From Gymnopus androsaceus JB14 (taxonomy: Eukaryota > Basidiomycota > Agaricomycetes > Agaricales > Omphalotaceae): 64,000 nt of DNA. Location: contig ML769535.1 in assembly GCA_009733575.1 (NCBI GenBank), positions 62,001 to 126,000 on the forward strand, written 5' to 3'. Every line of letters begins with the position of its first letter. Position 1 is the stretch's first letter. Positions 11,013 through 22,639 of the stretch are shown one piece after another. The notes below the pieces were generated by a model. The model saw only the letters and a list, made by a program, of their open reading frames with translations, was not told the DNA's origin and did no database searches. A program made the position numbers and the translations under genes.

Positions 11013-12790
11013 TCATTCATTGGCAACCTACAAGAACGAGTTAGATAAATGTACGATGACGACGTGGGGAATAAGAACTGACCTTCAACACCTTTGGATG
11101 CGGTTCTTCTTCATCGCTTCCGTATCCGCCATACGGGTCCTCCCCTTCCTCCCCTGCTTCAGCATCATGCCCCTCATCACTCTCCATCTTCGACGTGAAC
11201 GGGTTCGGGAGCGCAGAGTGCTCAGCTTGACCTCCAAAAGCAGCATCATGCACCGCAGAGCTAAAGTTTGCTCCTCCAGCACTGAATCCTGGACCAGCAG
11301 CAGGAGCACCTTCTGCGCTACCCGCGCTACCTCCGCTCGTACCCCGGTTGAGCAAGTCCTGCTGTGACGTCCCTGGGTACCCTGGTGTGAAATGAGATGC
11401 GTAGCTTTCCTGTGTAGGTGGAAGATTCGATCCAGATAATGCTCCAGCGGAAGACTGGCTCTTCATTCTATTCATCGCAGGCTGATTCATACTAGACCTC
11501 CGACCAATCCCAGCCATCCCCGCTGCTCCACCTGCAGCAGCAACACCGGCTCCTGCTCCCATAGCAGGATATCCACCCGGACCAACACCTCCACTAGTAT
11601 TCTCGTATCCACCTGAGGGGTGCAAGAATGCCGGGTAGGGAGAGTCACCTGCGGAAGGGACGCCAAATGGATCTCCGCCAGGACCAGTACTTCGCCCGAT
11701 TCCTGCAGCGCCCGCAGCAGCAGCGCCACCAGCGAAAGCACCCGAGTCAAAGATTCCGCCAACACCCACGCCTGGATTGGATGGTCCAAAGTCGTGCATT
11801 GGGTAGCTCTCATGGGACAAGGGTGGCTGAGCGTACGTTCCATGAGATGCGGTATCGGAATATACACCTCCTCCTGCACCAGACGAGGACCAATCACCCT
11901 GTGAGTTGTATCCTCCTCCGCCTCCACCAGGACCGTACGCTGCAGTTCCTCCGTAGCCTGAGGCCCCAGCGCCGTATGGCTTTGGTTCATCGTCCTCATC
12001 TAAAAAGGCAGGAAGTTGGGCGCCTGCAGCTTCCCGCGCCGCCTCGTCAATCTCGCGGTCGAACCGTTTTCGACGACGTCTTCGGACTTGATTGGTGATG
12101 AGGATGATGACGAGGATAGCGACTACGACACCGACGGCCGCAAAGGTACCCGCGACAGCACCTTTATTTGAGAAGAATCTATTGGTAGATGAAGGTTAGT
12201 TAGCAGTTAGGGGGCCTGGTTCATCGCCACTCGCGATCATGATCATGATCGCGATTGACAGGCGGGTGCAAAGGACATGACCGCGGTCAAAGCAACCATC
12301 GTTCACGAAACGACACAAATATAACAAATGATGACCAAGGAACGAACAGAAATGCCTCACTCACGCTTTATCAGTGGCATTCGAAGCAGCTGCAGAATTG
12401 GTCACGCTAGCTGTAGGCGACGACGTCCCAACCGCCGTCGTAACCACTACAACAGTCGATGGCTGGCCGTCCGCGCCTGTTGTAGTGAAAGTACTCGAAG
12501 ACGTTGCGGTTGTTGGTGTTGCCGAGGTCGCTGGAGCGGTGGTCGAAGTATCGGTAGTACTCGAGTTAGTGGTACTGGTGTTGGTTGAAGAGGTGACGGG
12601 TGTCGTACTAGAACTAGACGAAGTAGTATTCGTAGCCGTACTGGAGCTACTAGTTGAAGTAGATGTAGTGGAAGTAGAGGAAGAGGTAGTAGTGCTACTG
12701 GAAGTGGTAGTCGTTGAGGAAGAACTCGCGGTGGTGCTGGACTGAGTAGGCGAGGCGGAAGTCGCCGTCGCAGTGGCTGAAGTATTGGTA
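11013..12790 (-). CDS. Ser/Thr-rich single-pass membrane protein (5' end unresolved)
   Basis: Three 3' exons are clear: 12790-12365, 12178-11083 and 11027-11013. The joins are phase-consistent (…ATDKA|FFSNKG… and …KVLK|VANE, stop). The first is almost pure Ser/Thr with short TTTS runs, a likely O-glycosylated, wall-spanning stalk. The next starts with SNKGAVAGTFAAVGVVVAIL, a transmembrane helix, followed by a basic NQVRRRRRKRF stop-transfer segment. The cytoplasmic tail is about 330 residues, rich in Gly, Ala, Pro and Ser, ending in an acidic stretch. The layout resembles fungal wall-stress sensors (Mid2/Wsc type) and related agaric surface proteins, but no ligand domain is visible. The signal peptide and first exons must lie in 12.8-13.9 kb and I could not resolve them. 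Confidence 0.75.
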
Positions 12791-13865
12791 CTGCAAAACT
12801 AGAGATGAGCACTACTATTTTTGATTTAGAAACACTGGGCCGAGACCGAAATGTCGCAGGTAAGAATAAGAGAGATCGTGATTGGTACAGCGAATTCTAA
12901 ATCCGTTGTGTTCTTTCTTTGGAAGCTGCAAAACAAGGGCGAAGAATCTCCCTCCCGGACAATGGGGGATCGTGAAATTCAGGAAAGCAATGGCTCTCGA
13001 GAATACAAAAGCAATGTTGATTGCTTTTTGGACCGCGAAACCCGCATGCGATACTGATTCCTCAGCCCTTGTATTTGCACCTGGATTTGAGAAATTCAAT
13101 CTTTCACGACTCTTTACTACCTGTGACGATTCCTGCCCGGGCCCAGAGAAAAAAGTTAAAACATACGGTAGTGTAGCTGTAGCTACAAAAGCACTAGATT
13201 TAGCATTAATTTAGTAATTCAACATTACAATACGCACCCATTTTTGATATATTCCTGGATATTCCTTGTGAACAAGACTATTCCGCTTTCAAAGGGTCCA
13301 CAAAAATGAGTATGTACGTCCAGGAGAACAGAAATCAAAGAAACTGAATTCTTCGATCTAGTGTAAAGAGACGTAAGGGAGCAGAGCAGTCAAAAAAAAA
13401 TTGAACGAGTGTGGTGGGTCGGTCGTTGTAAATCGCTGTCAGTGACTCGGTCGTCGTCGTCTGGAAGAAAACGAAACGAAACAGAAATCAATTCCAAATC
13501 TTCGCATGCTCTCGGACAAATTTAGAGGGACTTACGTCAGCGAGGCAGAGCACGGGGTATTTGAATTTGGGAAAAGGACAAAGTCCTCCGAGTCCGTTAC
13601 TTATGTAGGCGTGAAATTTTGGATGGTGTTTAGAGAGGAAGAGAAGAACCAGCTGAAGTGTATCGCCTTCGAGTTCGTACCTCGTCACTACTTGCAGTAT
13701 CTCCGGAGAGAGCCGTCCAACACAGATCCGTCACGGTCATGATCAAGGTTGTTGAAATCACACGTGGAGAGTTCCGGTACGTCTGTCACAGTGAGCTCCG
13801 AGTCCGAACTAAACCCGTCGTAAGACTGGATGGATTGCTAAGTAGCTAGGTATTACACCCCGTAA
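12791..13865 (-). other. Probable 5' exons of the membrane protein gene, unresolved
   Basis: The first resolved exon (ending 12790) begins in phase 2, so coding sequence must precede it on the minus strand. The open minus frames at 12815-13099 and 13488-13688 and the possible exon near 13120-13185 could contribute, but no set of joins with a signal peptide convinced me. Confidence 0.35.
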
Positions 13866-15512
13866 TCATGGGTACTTTGTATCCAACTCATCCAACCGTT
13901 TCTTTGCCTCTTGGTTCGTCAAAACAAACTGCGAACTAGTCACCAACGACCCAAACTTTGTATACTTGACCCGTGACTCTACCATACTCACAAATAGCGT
14001 CTGGTCCAGCTCCACCGGGCACGCGCCCGACACACGTAGGTGCTTCAGCCGAGGTAGCAGAACCGGCGCCGGAGTCTCAGTCCCACCCACAGTGAGCGCC
14101 TGTAAAAGACTGTTTGGAAAATAGGCCAAACAGATGACCTGCAACGAATCGCGAATGGCTTTGGAGGTCAATAACACCCGGAAGGTGCTCGGAGAACCTG
14201 CTACATCGGGTGAAACGTCCGTTTCGAAACCCTTGAGACGCATTTTGATCAATGAGCATTTGGATCTTTCGAGTAGGCGGACTATAGGCTGCACGCTGGG
14301 CCGGGGCCGATGTCGACTGGAGACAGTCATGCGTAAAGACCGCAGGGACGGAAGCGTTAGAGCATCGAGGAACTGGTCCAACAGATCAAGACTGCTGCGA
14401 CGTATGAGCTCCAATGTAATGCAAGTGAGAAACTCGTGCTTCAAAGGCGCAAGTGGAAGAGAAGGGCCATGACCAGAGCATAACAATGTCGCGTGTCGAA
14501 GCCTGGTAGTCTTGGACAGCATATCCATATTGGACCGGTTAATCTCGTTTCGAGCGACCACTTCACCATTAGGAAAGTGATTTGAGCAATAGGTGATTTG
14601 GTCCCAGGGAAGTAGGAATTGGGATGTGATATTCGGAATCTCGTGAGCTCGAAGAAGAACGAGCTTTGGTGCGTATTCGAACGCATCTATCACGGGCGTA
14701 GAAGCCCAGGTGATTTCAGAGTCTAAACTCCGGAGGTGCAAGGCTCTCAGTGACGGAAGACATCCGTTTATAATGGATAACGACTGAAATCCTGCCGTCG
14801 GGAGAGAAAGAAGCATGTCCGACCATCGATTGGAGTGACCGCATAATAGGGAAAGAAGGGGGTGCGTTGGCTGCGAAGTAAATATCGCGATCGTCAACGC
14901 GCAATCCTTCGAGCGTCTGAGATAATGCGAAAGAAGCACTACCGCACTGGCCGAATCAGACTTCTTCGCCTGAGCTGAGTTCGGTGGTTTAGTGAGCAAA
15001 TTCAGCGATAGTGATGACCATAAACGGGGACATTCCAATACCACGGATCGCCAGTATTTGCAAACCTGTCCCAGATTCCACGGTTCCCTCTTCGTATCGA
15101 GCGAGTCAAGCTTTTGGCACGCTTCCGGATGCTCCGTGTCCACGAAATCGACACAATAGGAGAAGATTTCCAAGAGAACTTCTGGGGGTGTTCGACGTAG
15201 AGGATGAAGGATATTTCGATAGGATTGGACTATGGACACAGCTTGGTCGCGTTTAAGAGTACACTGAGCGACCTCTGCCTGCATTTTAGCGAGGTGCTGG
15301 TTTAAGTCGGAAACGACGGTTTCGGCTTCTCGGAGACTGCATTGGAGTGGTTTAGAATGCAGAGGTGCTTCGTTGGTATTGAGAAGCTCGTTTACAGATG
15401 AAGGAAGGGGCTCGATGATGTAGGAGCCCGCGTCTAGGGTATTGATACAGACTGAGGAATGGTCTTGTGAGAAACTTGAAAAGTCGGAGATTAATCTAAG
15501 TGAATCAGTCAA
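13866..15512 (-). CDS. F-box protein, agaric coiled-coil type
   Basis: Uninterrupted 548-residue frame. A short N-terminal segment is followed by an ELLNTNEAP box and a coiled coil (SLREAETVVSDLNQHLAKMQ). The F-box is LHPLRRTPPEVLLEIFSYC at about residues 106-124, followed by LGQVCKYWRSVVLECPRLWSSL. The C-terminal 380 residues are leucine-rich and LRR-like. It is the closest intact relative in this window of the broken fragment at 40714-41309, which shares LDTR.PW..GQVCKYWRSVVL. Expected role: adaptor of an SCF ubiquitin ligase, substrate unknown. The ATG at 15512 is the first in frame. Confidence 0.9.
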   Translation of the reverse strand: MTDSLRLISDFSSFSQDHSSVCINTLDAGSYIIEPLPSSVNELLNTNEAPLHSKPLQCSLREAETVVSDLNQHLAKMQAEVAQCTLKRDQAVSIVQSYRNILHPLRRTPPEVLLEIFSYCVDFVDTEHPEACQKLDSLDTKREPWNLGQVCKYWRSVVLECPRLWSSLSLNLLTKPPNSAQAKKSDSASAVVLLSHYLRRSKDCALTIAIFTSQPTHPLLSLLCGHSNRWSDMLLSLPTAGFQSLSIINGCLPSLRALHLRSLDSEITWASTPVIDAFEYAPKLVLLRAHEIPNITSQFLLPWDQITYCSNHFPNGEVVARNEINRSNMDMLSKTTRLRHATLLCSGHGPSLPLAPLKHEFLTCITLELIRRSSLDLLDQFLDALTLPSLRSLRMTVSSRHRPRPSVQPIVRLLERSKCSLIKMRLKGFETDVSPDVAGSPSTFRVLLTSKAIRDSLQVICLAYFPNSLLQALTVGGTETPAPVLLPRLKHLRVSGACPVELDQTLFVSMVESRVKYTKFGSLVTSSQFVLTNQEAKKRLDELDTKYP

Positions 15513-16081
15513 ATTTGAGGAATTTCTGGAGATAAAGGAGGCTTACGATGAGTCTAAATAAGATAATGAAACATCCATCATTGTACACTATACAATGTTA
15601 GTAGTATACAGAACGCGATAGACGATGGAAGAGAGAAAGAAGGCGCGTCGGTGATGCGAAGGGCACTGCCACCATGATAAGCGCCATTCAGCGGCTTAGC
15701 GCTTAATCAATGTGCCATATAAGCGCTGGAATTCTTCTTCTACCCTGAGTTCCCAACGCATTGGAGATCGTTTACTGTCTCTCCTCTCTTCGCGTCCGAA
15801 TATCCGAAGCACAGACTCCCATATAGTCTTGAACTGACGGAATCATGAACGAGCTTCTCGGACGAGTCAGAATCTCTCAGAGTCTCTCAGAGTCGAAGTG
15901 CCAAAAATATGCGTAACTCGTGGAGACTACTAGCTTCACTCCGCAACGTTCTCTCACATCCTGCAAAGTTCGGGTTCAGTGATTATCTCTATGATTTTTA
16001 CAACAGAATATCGCGTACAATCACAAATTGGGAACATAGAACACCTTTCCGTTCTCGTAGCTTGGGCTTGAAGGTTTATCA

Positions 16082-16367
16082 CATCGTAACTAACCAAGTA
16101 CTCTATTGATTGACCGGCTTGTTTCGGCTTGTTTCGGCTTGTTCAACCCAAACAAGCAGGTCAATTGACAAGCCGCAATTTATCTCACTTTTCTTCGCAA
16201 CCTGGTTACCACGTACATTATATACAGTAAAAGACTATATATTAACATAAAAAACTGTATAAACACTATACATTTTGTAGTACGTACAGTAACGTACCTG
16301 TGGGCAACTTGTGGACAACCTGGCAAGCCGGTCAAGCCGGTCAATCAATACTTGGTTAGTTACGATG
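16082..16367. mobile_element. 286 bp MITE with perfect terminal inverted repeats
   Basis: The left end CATCGTAACTAACCAAGTA is exactly the reverse complement of the right end. A second block, TTGATTGACCGGCTTG, is also inverted at both ends, three bases further in on the left. Subterminal direct repeats follow: GGCTTGTTTC units on the left and CAAGCCGGT units on the right. The centre is AT-rich and non-coding. The corresponding place in copy B of the segmental duplication (near 19035) lacks it, so it inserted after the duplication. No clear target duplication is seen. Confidence 0.85.
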
Positions 16368-17220
16368 CGCGGTCATTCGGCAAATGGTTGTATCGCGTCG
16401 AAAAGCAACGCGAGACTTTTTTCACACTGATATTGACTCTATCTTCAACTAGTCCCTTATAGCTATGCATCTTCGCGGGTTGTTTCCAAAACATCCTGAA
16501 CTCATCGAAATCACATCTCTATCGCTTCTCAAAGACGAGCTTTCCAATTGGCCATCATCTTATTCACCGGTACAGAAATTCTGACGCGTCGGGATCGAGA
16601 ATGTGGAAAGACGTACTGGTCGATCTTTTGATCGTATACGCCCATGGGATCTGTGGATTCCATCGTCCGTCGTGAGCTGGAGGAACTTGCGCTTCTGGTG
16701 GATCTGGACGTCCTTACGATCCTGTAATTAGTATAGATGTTGCCATCCTGGATTCGGGTTCATCAATGTCTCTCGGACACCCTAATTAGACCTGGGAAGT
16801 TCTCGGTAAGTAAAGGATTCATAATTTCACCCAGTAACATCTACGTTGGATTACCTCCCAAGAATTCTTGCAAGCCCCGTATTGGACTGTTCCTTTTAGT
16901 GAGCTGCTCATTTGCCCCGGTGATGCCTTTGCGTTGATCTCATTACCCCTTTAACTTGAACAAGCAGCTCTTTCCTCTATCGAGTCTGCCCATCACCGAA
17001 AATTTACAAGATTGACCTGGGATTTCTATGTCCAACCATGACTCGATGGAGACAGCAATTTGGTTACTGATTCGGAACTTGAGACAGAAAAATCAAAGTT
17101 TTAGATCGCAAGACCAGCATGCGACATCGATATTATATGGTATTACTATAACTAAAATTGTACGAGCAGTCTGTGGCTTTAAAGTAGGAATATTGGCTGG
17201 AAATGAAAACTAAAAGGCGT

Positions 17221-17586
17221 CTACTTTTGATCAGCAGAGCTGTAACAGGATCAAGGTAAGTCATGGTGCTAATTCAACTTTTGTTGAAGCAGCACTTACA
17301 CAGGCTTGTAGGAGCAAGGATATCCGCGACGATTGCAATTGCCACAAGATGGGCGTAAACCATCGCATTTCAGTTTACGACCTAGCAAGAATCAGATCAA
17401 TGAGCAAGCTGTCACATCCAGATCGAGTGGTCATTAACCTCGACAAAATTGGCAAGCCATTGGTGTTCTACGCGGAACTCTTGGTGAGTCCTGTTGTGGT
17501 TGGGAAAACTGGTTGACTTGCTATAAATAGAGAGGTCAGACAGAGAGCGAATAATAAATGGAACCACGGACTTGTGAGGACGACAT
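17221..17586 (-). CDS. 55-residue Zn2Cys6 zinc-cluster protein, copy A
   Basis: Four tiny exons: 17586-17572, 17490-17439, 17381-17300 and 17239-17221. All introns have GT-AG ends and the joined length is 168 nt including stop. The protein starts MSSSQDSPRVPRRTPMACQF and contains one complete fungal zinc cluster, CX2CX6CX6CX2CX6C (residues 18-45), with the RGRKLKCDG and RPSCGNC signatures. It ends KPVSADQK. Zn2Cys6 domains bind CGG half-sites in DNA. Here there is no linker, dimerisation coil or activation/MHR domain, so it could act only as a competitor, a partner or a very small regulator. Copy B encodes the same protein, all six coding differences being synonymous. Nuclear location is inferred. 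Confidence 0.85.
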
Positions 17587-18584
17587 GTAAACGTTGCACA
17601 GCGGTAGAAGCAAAGGAGGTATGTGCTTTGGTGGGTTGGATTATTGTGATATCGATCTCTGGAATTATGCTGACTTTTATACCCCCAGGCAGTTATCGAG
17701 TACGCAACTTCATAAGCCTAATCCTCGTCGACCCTCAGTCAGAGCACAGGAAAATGTATGGCTCAGTGACGGAGGAGATGAAACATTCTTTATTTACCTA
17801 TAGCGGGTTGCCTCTGGCGACTGTGATATGTTTTCGCTATGGTCTCGCCTGGGCGAGTCTTTCAATTGAGCGGATTAACGATATTGAAAACAAATCTGTA
17901 CGCCACGAGCGCGGATAAACCCTACGTCCAGCTATGGTGACAGAAGTCCGAGCTTCGCTGCGCTTTGGGCTTGGAATTACTTGAGGATACTACCGTCATT
18001 AATTCTTGGGCTAATCTCTGTCATTTTTGAACGCCCAATTGACGCGACTTTGCCTGTTCTAGTAGAGCGTTCATCAATGATGGAGCTTGAACGCTGCGAT
18101 ATGTTCTTTATACTCAACTTCTTTGGACGAGAATATACGAACTTGAATCGCCTTCAAGGATCAAAACTTCCTGCAAAGGTAAACGAATCCAAAATGGGAA
18201 TACTTTAGTTGCCACGCGCAAGCCATGCATACGTCCCTGCTATGGACATGTAGATCCAACACGTGTCGAGTTATATTGCTATAGAGTTACAGTACTTATT
18301 CTATTCGCTTATACTTACCGAGGTGTTTTCCCGTTCAAGATAAGGATCCCGAGCATCGACTATGGCACTCGGAATCTGGATACTTTCAGATCACCCTGGG
18401 CGCGGAGAAAAATCCCTTTGTACTCAAAAGGGGATTTGTTGCCTCTCTGCCAAGAGAACTTTGTCCAATTCAGATCCCTTTGAAACAAAATATAGAGCTC
18501 AACAGAACCTGTTGAGGTCTGAGTGAGGTTTGAGATGAAATGAAAGGACCCCAAATACGAGTTCCATGGCAAAGGGATCTTTGT

Positions 18585-18860
18585 TAGCCATTATCGCGGT
18601 AATTAACCAACTGCGTTACTAAAAATGCCGACTACCCTGCAAAATGATTGGCACTACATAGTATTGTATTAGGTACATATTCTACCCGGATGCACAGTCG
18701 CGGGGTTCTAATCCGTGCAATGAGTTTAAGAGTTGATTTTTGGTGCGCTAGTATAGTTATATTCGGGGTAGTGTAAGTATAAGGAAAGGTATCCGACTAG
18801 TAATTAAACGGATTATTTCACGGTTTTAGTCGGCCTGTTTTTTGAATAGTGAACACCTAG
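18585..18860 (+). repeat. Dispersed repeat between the two duplicated units
   Basis: It begins near CGCGGTAATTAACCAA and contains GGGGTTCTAATCCGTGCAAT and GGATTATTTCACGGTTTTAGTCGG. An inverted copy lies at 22640-22868, next to the Harbinger element. It has no coding frame. Confidence 0.65.
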
Positions 18861-19645
18861 TTCAGAAGGGACGGCGGCGAGATTGCTTCGCTTCGCAGCG
18901 TTCTCTTACATCCTGCAAAGTTACAGTTCTATGATTCCTTCAATAATTTTTTTACAACGGAATATCGCGTACAATCACGAAATTGCCAGTGGGAACATAG
19001 AGGACCGAGTCATAGCTTGGGCTTGAAGATTTATTGAGTACATCCGGCAAATGGTGGTATCTCGTAGAAAAGCAACTTGAGACGTTTTCTCGCATTAATA
19101 TTAACTTTACTATCTCCAACTTGTAACTCGTAACAATGCATCTTCCCAGATTTTTTCAAAACATCATGAACTCATCGAGATCACATCTTTTTCGCTTCTC
19201 CAAGGTGAAAAAGGTCCCATTGGCCATCAACCTGGTATAGCAACTCCAGAATCACCGGTACCAAAATTCTAACATGTCGGGATCGAGAACGTGGAAGGAC
19301 GTACTTGTCAACGGATCTTTTGATTGTGTGCTCGCCCTTTGGCCGTCCCTGTAAGTATAGATGTTGCCTTTACTGGATTCAGGTCCACTTTCTTTTGCAG
19401 CAGGATGCTTACTTAAACTTGGGAAGTTCGCTCGGTAAGTGAAGGATTCATAATTTCACCTACTAAACGCAACATCTATGTTGGAACTACCTCCCAAGAA
19501 TATACAAGCCTTGCATCTGTCGCGCCTCACACGCGTCTGTACGCGTATGAGTTACGACAAGTCCTTCGAGCTTGACGAAACGGACTATTAATTACACTAC
19601 TTACATCGTACATAAACCCCCGAACGATGTACTTACTCACTGACA

Positions 19646-19668
19646 GAGTCTCGGTCTTGCCGAGACTC
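19646..19668. other. Perfect 9-bp hairpin
   Basis: GAGTCTCGG, loop TCTTG, then CCGAGACTC. It lies in the part of copy B that has no counterpart in copy A, near another inverted pair (ATCGTACAT / ATGTAC). It may mark a small unrecognised insertion. No terminator or RNA function can be claimed. Confidence 0.4.
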
Positions 19669-20146
19669 GATATATTATCATACTGACATGTATTCGCCGA
19701 AGCCACCAACTGTACATCTGGTGGTATATACAGCGACGCTACCTACAAAAAGATAGATCTTGTTTTCCCCCCATTTTGCTACCTGCATACCAAGCAAACT
19801 GCGAGAGTTTTACCAAAGCAAGTCTCACGCACGCACGAGACTCAGCTTTACACATTTCCTTTTATTGAGCTTTGAACCACAATACTTGTCTCAACCAGCT
19901 CTTCTCCTATCGAGTCTTACTTAACGGCGACAATTTACAATTGGCCTAGGATTGGCTGTGTCAAACCATGATATTATGACTCGATGGACGCAGCAACTTG
20001 GCCTCTAATTCGGAACTTCAGACAGAAAAATCAAATTTCTAGATTGCAAGACCGGCGCGCAACATCGATACTATGGTAATACTAAAACTCTAGGAGCCGT
20101 GGTTTAAGGTAGGGAATATCGGCTGGAAATGAAACTAAAAAGGCGT

Positions 20147-20512
20147 CTACTTTTGATCAGCGGAGCTGTAACAGGATCAAGGTAAGGCATAGTACTAATT
20201 CAACTCTTTTTGAAGCAGCACTTACACAGGCTTGTAGGAGCAAGGGTATCCGCGACGATTGCAGTTACCACAAGATGGGCGTAAACCATCGCATTTCAGT
20301 TTACGACCTAGCAAGAATCAGATCAATGAGCAAGCTATCACATCCAGATTGAGTGGTCATTAACCTCGACAAAATTGGCAAGCCATTGGTGTTCGACGCG
20401 GAACTCTTGGTGAGTCCTGTTGTGGTTGGGAAAACTGATTGACTTGCTATAAATAAAGAGGTCAGACAGAGAACGAATAATAAATGGAACCACGGACTTG
20501 TGAAGACGACAT
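20147..20512 (-). CDS. 55-residue Zn2Cys6 zinc-cluster protein, copy B
   Basis: Exons 20512-20498, 20416-20365, 20307-20226 and 20165-20147, the same sizes as copy A (15, 52, 82 and 19 nt). All six cysteines and the RGRKLKCDG basic stretch are kept. Differences from copy A are TCT/TCC, CGA/AGA, GGT/GGC, AAC/AAT, TAC/TAT and TCC/TCT, every one silent, while the surrounding duplicated DNA has diverged freely. This points to purifying selection on the peptide or to local gene conversion. The stop (TAG) right after the zinc cluster is also conserved, so the short form is not a recent truncation. Confidence 0.85.
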
Positions 20513-21445
20513 GGAAGCGTTGTGCAACTAAAGCAAAGGAGGTATGTGCTTTGGTGGGTCGGATTATTGTGATATCGATGTCTGGAATCATGCTGACTTT
20601 TATACCCATCGAGTACGCATTCTCATAAGCTTAATCCTCGTCGACTCTCAGCCCGAGTACAGGAAACTGTATGGCTCAGTGGCGGGGGAGATGAAACATT
20701 GTTTATTTTACTTATCTGGCAGTAAGAATAGCGGGTTGCCTCTCGTATCGAGCGGAGCCTGCTACTAAAAGAGAACCTCCGAGTCCGTATGTGAGCGCGA
20801 TATTGAACCCTGTATCTAGCTATGGTGACGGAAGTCCGAACTTCGCTGCGTTTCGGGCTTGGAATCTGCGACATCGCAATTCAGATCGGTATTGTCGTCA
20901 TTAATTCTTTGAACTATTCTCTCTTATTTTTGAGCGCTCACTTTGCCTGTTTATTGTGCGTAGAGCGTTCATCAGAGCTTTTAACTTTGAAATATCCTCT
21001 TTATTCCTAACTTCTTTGGATGAGAATTCGCGAACTTCAAGTACCTTCCCGCAAAGGTAAAATCTCCCAAAATGGAAACAGCTGCCACGCGCAAGCCACG
21101 CGTTCCCGCCCTGCAGGCGCCCCTAGTTTATAATGCAACACGTAGATCCAACACACGTGTCAGATTCTATTGCTAAGGGTATAGCGTCTATTCGCTCATA
21201 CCTTGGTCCTGGTTTCCCGTTCAGGATATGGATCGATCTAGTAGTAGCTGCTTTCAGATCACCCTGAAGTTCAAGCGTGCCCAGAAAAACCTCTTTGTAC
21301 TCAAAAGGGGATTTGTTGCCTCTCCGCCAAGAGCCTTTCGTCCAATTCAGATCCCTTTGAAAAGTGCTCAATGGCAGGCCGTGAACTCTGGTGAGGTTCG
21401 AGGTGAAATGAAAGCACCCCAAATCCGAATTCCATGGCTCCTGGT

Positions 21446-22639
21446 GTAATCCTTGTTGACTGTTCATGTACGTACGCGTCAAAACAAGGAGAAGCAGGCA
21501 TCATATTTCGTGCGGAGGACATGAAAGTTAACCAGAACACTGAACAGAAACCCGGTCATGTAGTGTTCGAGGAGTGGATGAAGATTTCTTACCACTAAAG
21601 TGACAATGTTTTACAAGCCTCTTTACTAAGTCGCGCATACAACTATACCTGAAGCTGCAGAAAACAGTGGGTATTCATTGCTTTCTTGACATGAGAACAA
21701 CGTTTCAAACACCCATAAAAAAGAAAAACTCGGAAAAAAACTTACTACCTCTGATAACGAATAAGTTCAATACATATCTCTAGGGGTATTTACCTCTTCG
21801 GAGTTGCGTACTACTTCGCTCATCTAATTCCTATGTTTATATGCAGTCGAATCGGTTGAGGAAGAGGACTCGGAGTAGAATCATATTTTATTTTTCCTTA
21901 TTTTTCCCCTTCATCAATGGCAGTTGGACACCATTTATGGAGAACGAGACATTAGCTACTGCTGCATAATAGAAGGCCCTTTCGTTTAGCCGCTGGCTTT
22001 TTGTACACTGTAGCTGCTACCCGACTATTCTCGTCAGAGTGTTCTTTAGATTCTGCCAAAAGGATCAGGTATGGTCTAGATAGGAGCTTTACTACTACAG
22101 CACTAGTACTTACAGGCGGTGTACACTGGACAGAAATCATCTTTGCATTTCCTCTCACAATACCCGCCGTCTATGTGAGGGGACGAACCTCGATGCTCTG
22201 CCTTACTGTTACACATAGAATATCTAGATCTGCTGGCCATTCCACCAGCCCTTTCCTCAACCTAGTTGTCTGCTTGAGACGCCTCTTGACCAAAAAATTC
22301 ATGACGACTGTCTAGGTATGTAGCTCCCCGGGACCGAACCTGAGGATGGTCATACCAGTGGTCGTTTCATCGACACCTCTCCGCTCCGCTTGCCACAGTC
22401 GGCCCGTATGATGGCAGGTGTTGCGTCGTCGTTGGGAGTTACTTAACACTACCAGATACTCTGTTTCGATACTGCTTGGCGGAAGACGGATTTAGCACGA
22501 GCGGCTTTGGGTTTTCTACGCGTACGTACGAGTTGTTAATCGTTGGTCCCCACCAATAAATCGTGAGCTCAGCGTTCTGAAGGGTCGCCTCTCAAATTCA
22601 TCTTCGGATTTGTGGCGAAAGGTGTGGGTGTGGGTGTGT
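21446..22639. other. No gene seen
   Basis: The open frames are short, lack plausible starts or splice sites and show no family motif. Only small A/T-rich and GTGTGG microsatellite-like runs were noted (22620-22640). Confidence 0.5.

Larger units (their letters stand above)
15925..18575. repeat. Segmental tandem duplication, copy A
   Basis: About 2.65 kb matching 18888-21445 in the same orientation. Landmarks shared in order: TCACATCCTGCAAAGTT, CGCGTACAATCACAAATT, AACTCATCGAAATCACATC, the zinc-cluster gene, GTCCGAGCTTCGCTGCG, and ACTCAAAAGGGGATTTGTTG. Divergence is uneven: the zinc-cluster gene and its flanks are almost identical while the outer parts have many substitutions and indels. Copy A is longer partly because it carries a 286 bp MITE absent from copy B. 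Confidence 0.85.
18888..21445. repeat. Segmental tandem duplication, copy B
   Basis: Second copy of 15925-18575, same orientation. It lacks the MITE of copy A but has its own unmatched stretch at about 19510-19860, which includes a hairpin (GAGTCTCGG, 5-base loop, CCGAGACTC at 19646-19668). Apart from the zinc-cluster gene, no frame is kept in both copies. Confidence 0.85.

Noticed and set aside
11620..12098. Plus-strand Arg/Ser-rich frames
   Set aside because: Antisense shadows of the Gly/Pro-rich tail exon of the membrane protein, which has matching splice phases and a transmembrane helix.
12374..12745. Plus-strand Val-rich frame of 123 residues
   Set aside because: It is the antisense shadow of the Ser/Thr-rich stalk exon on the minus strand.
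18690..18715. tRNA-like GGGGTTCTAATCC
   Set aside because: The stem bases around it do not pair and no acceptor or anticodon arm can be folded; it is part of a dispersed repeat.
21228..21540. Overlapping frames at the right end of duplicated copy B
   Set aside because: Not preserved as frames in copy A (18360-18572), so no sign of coding constraint.
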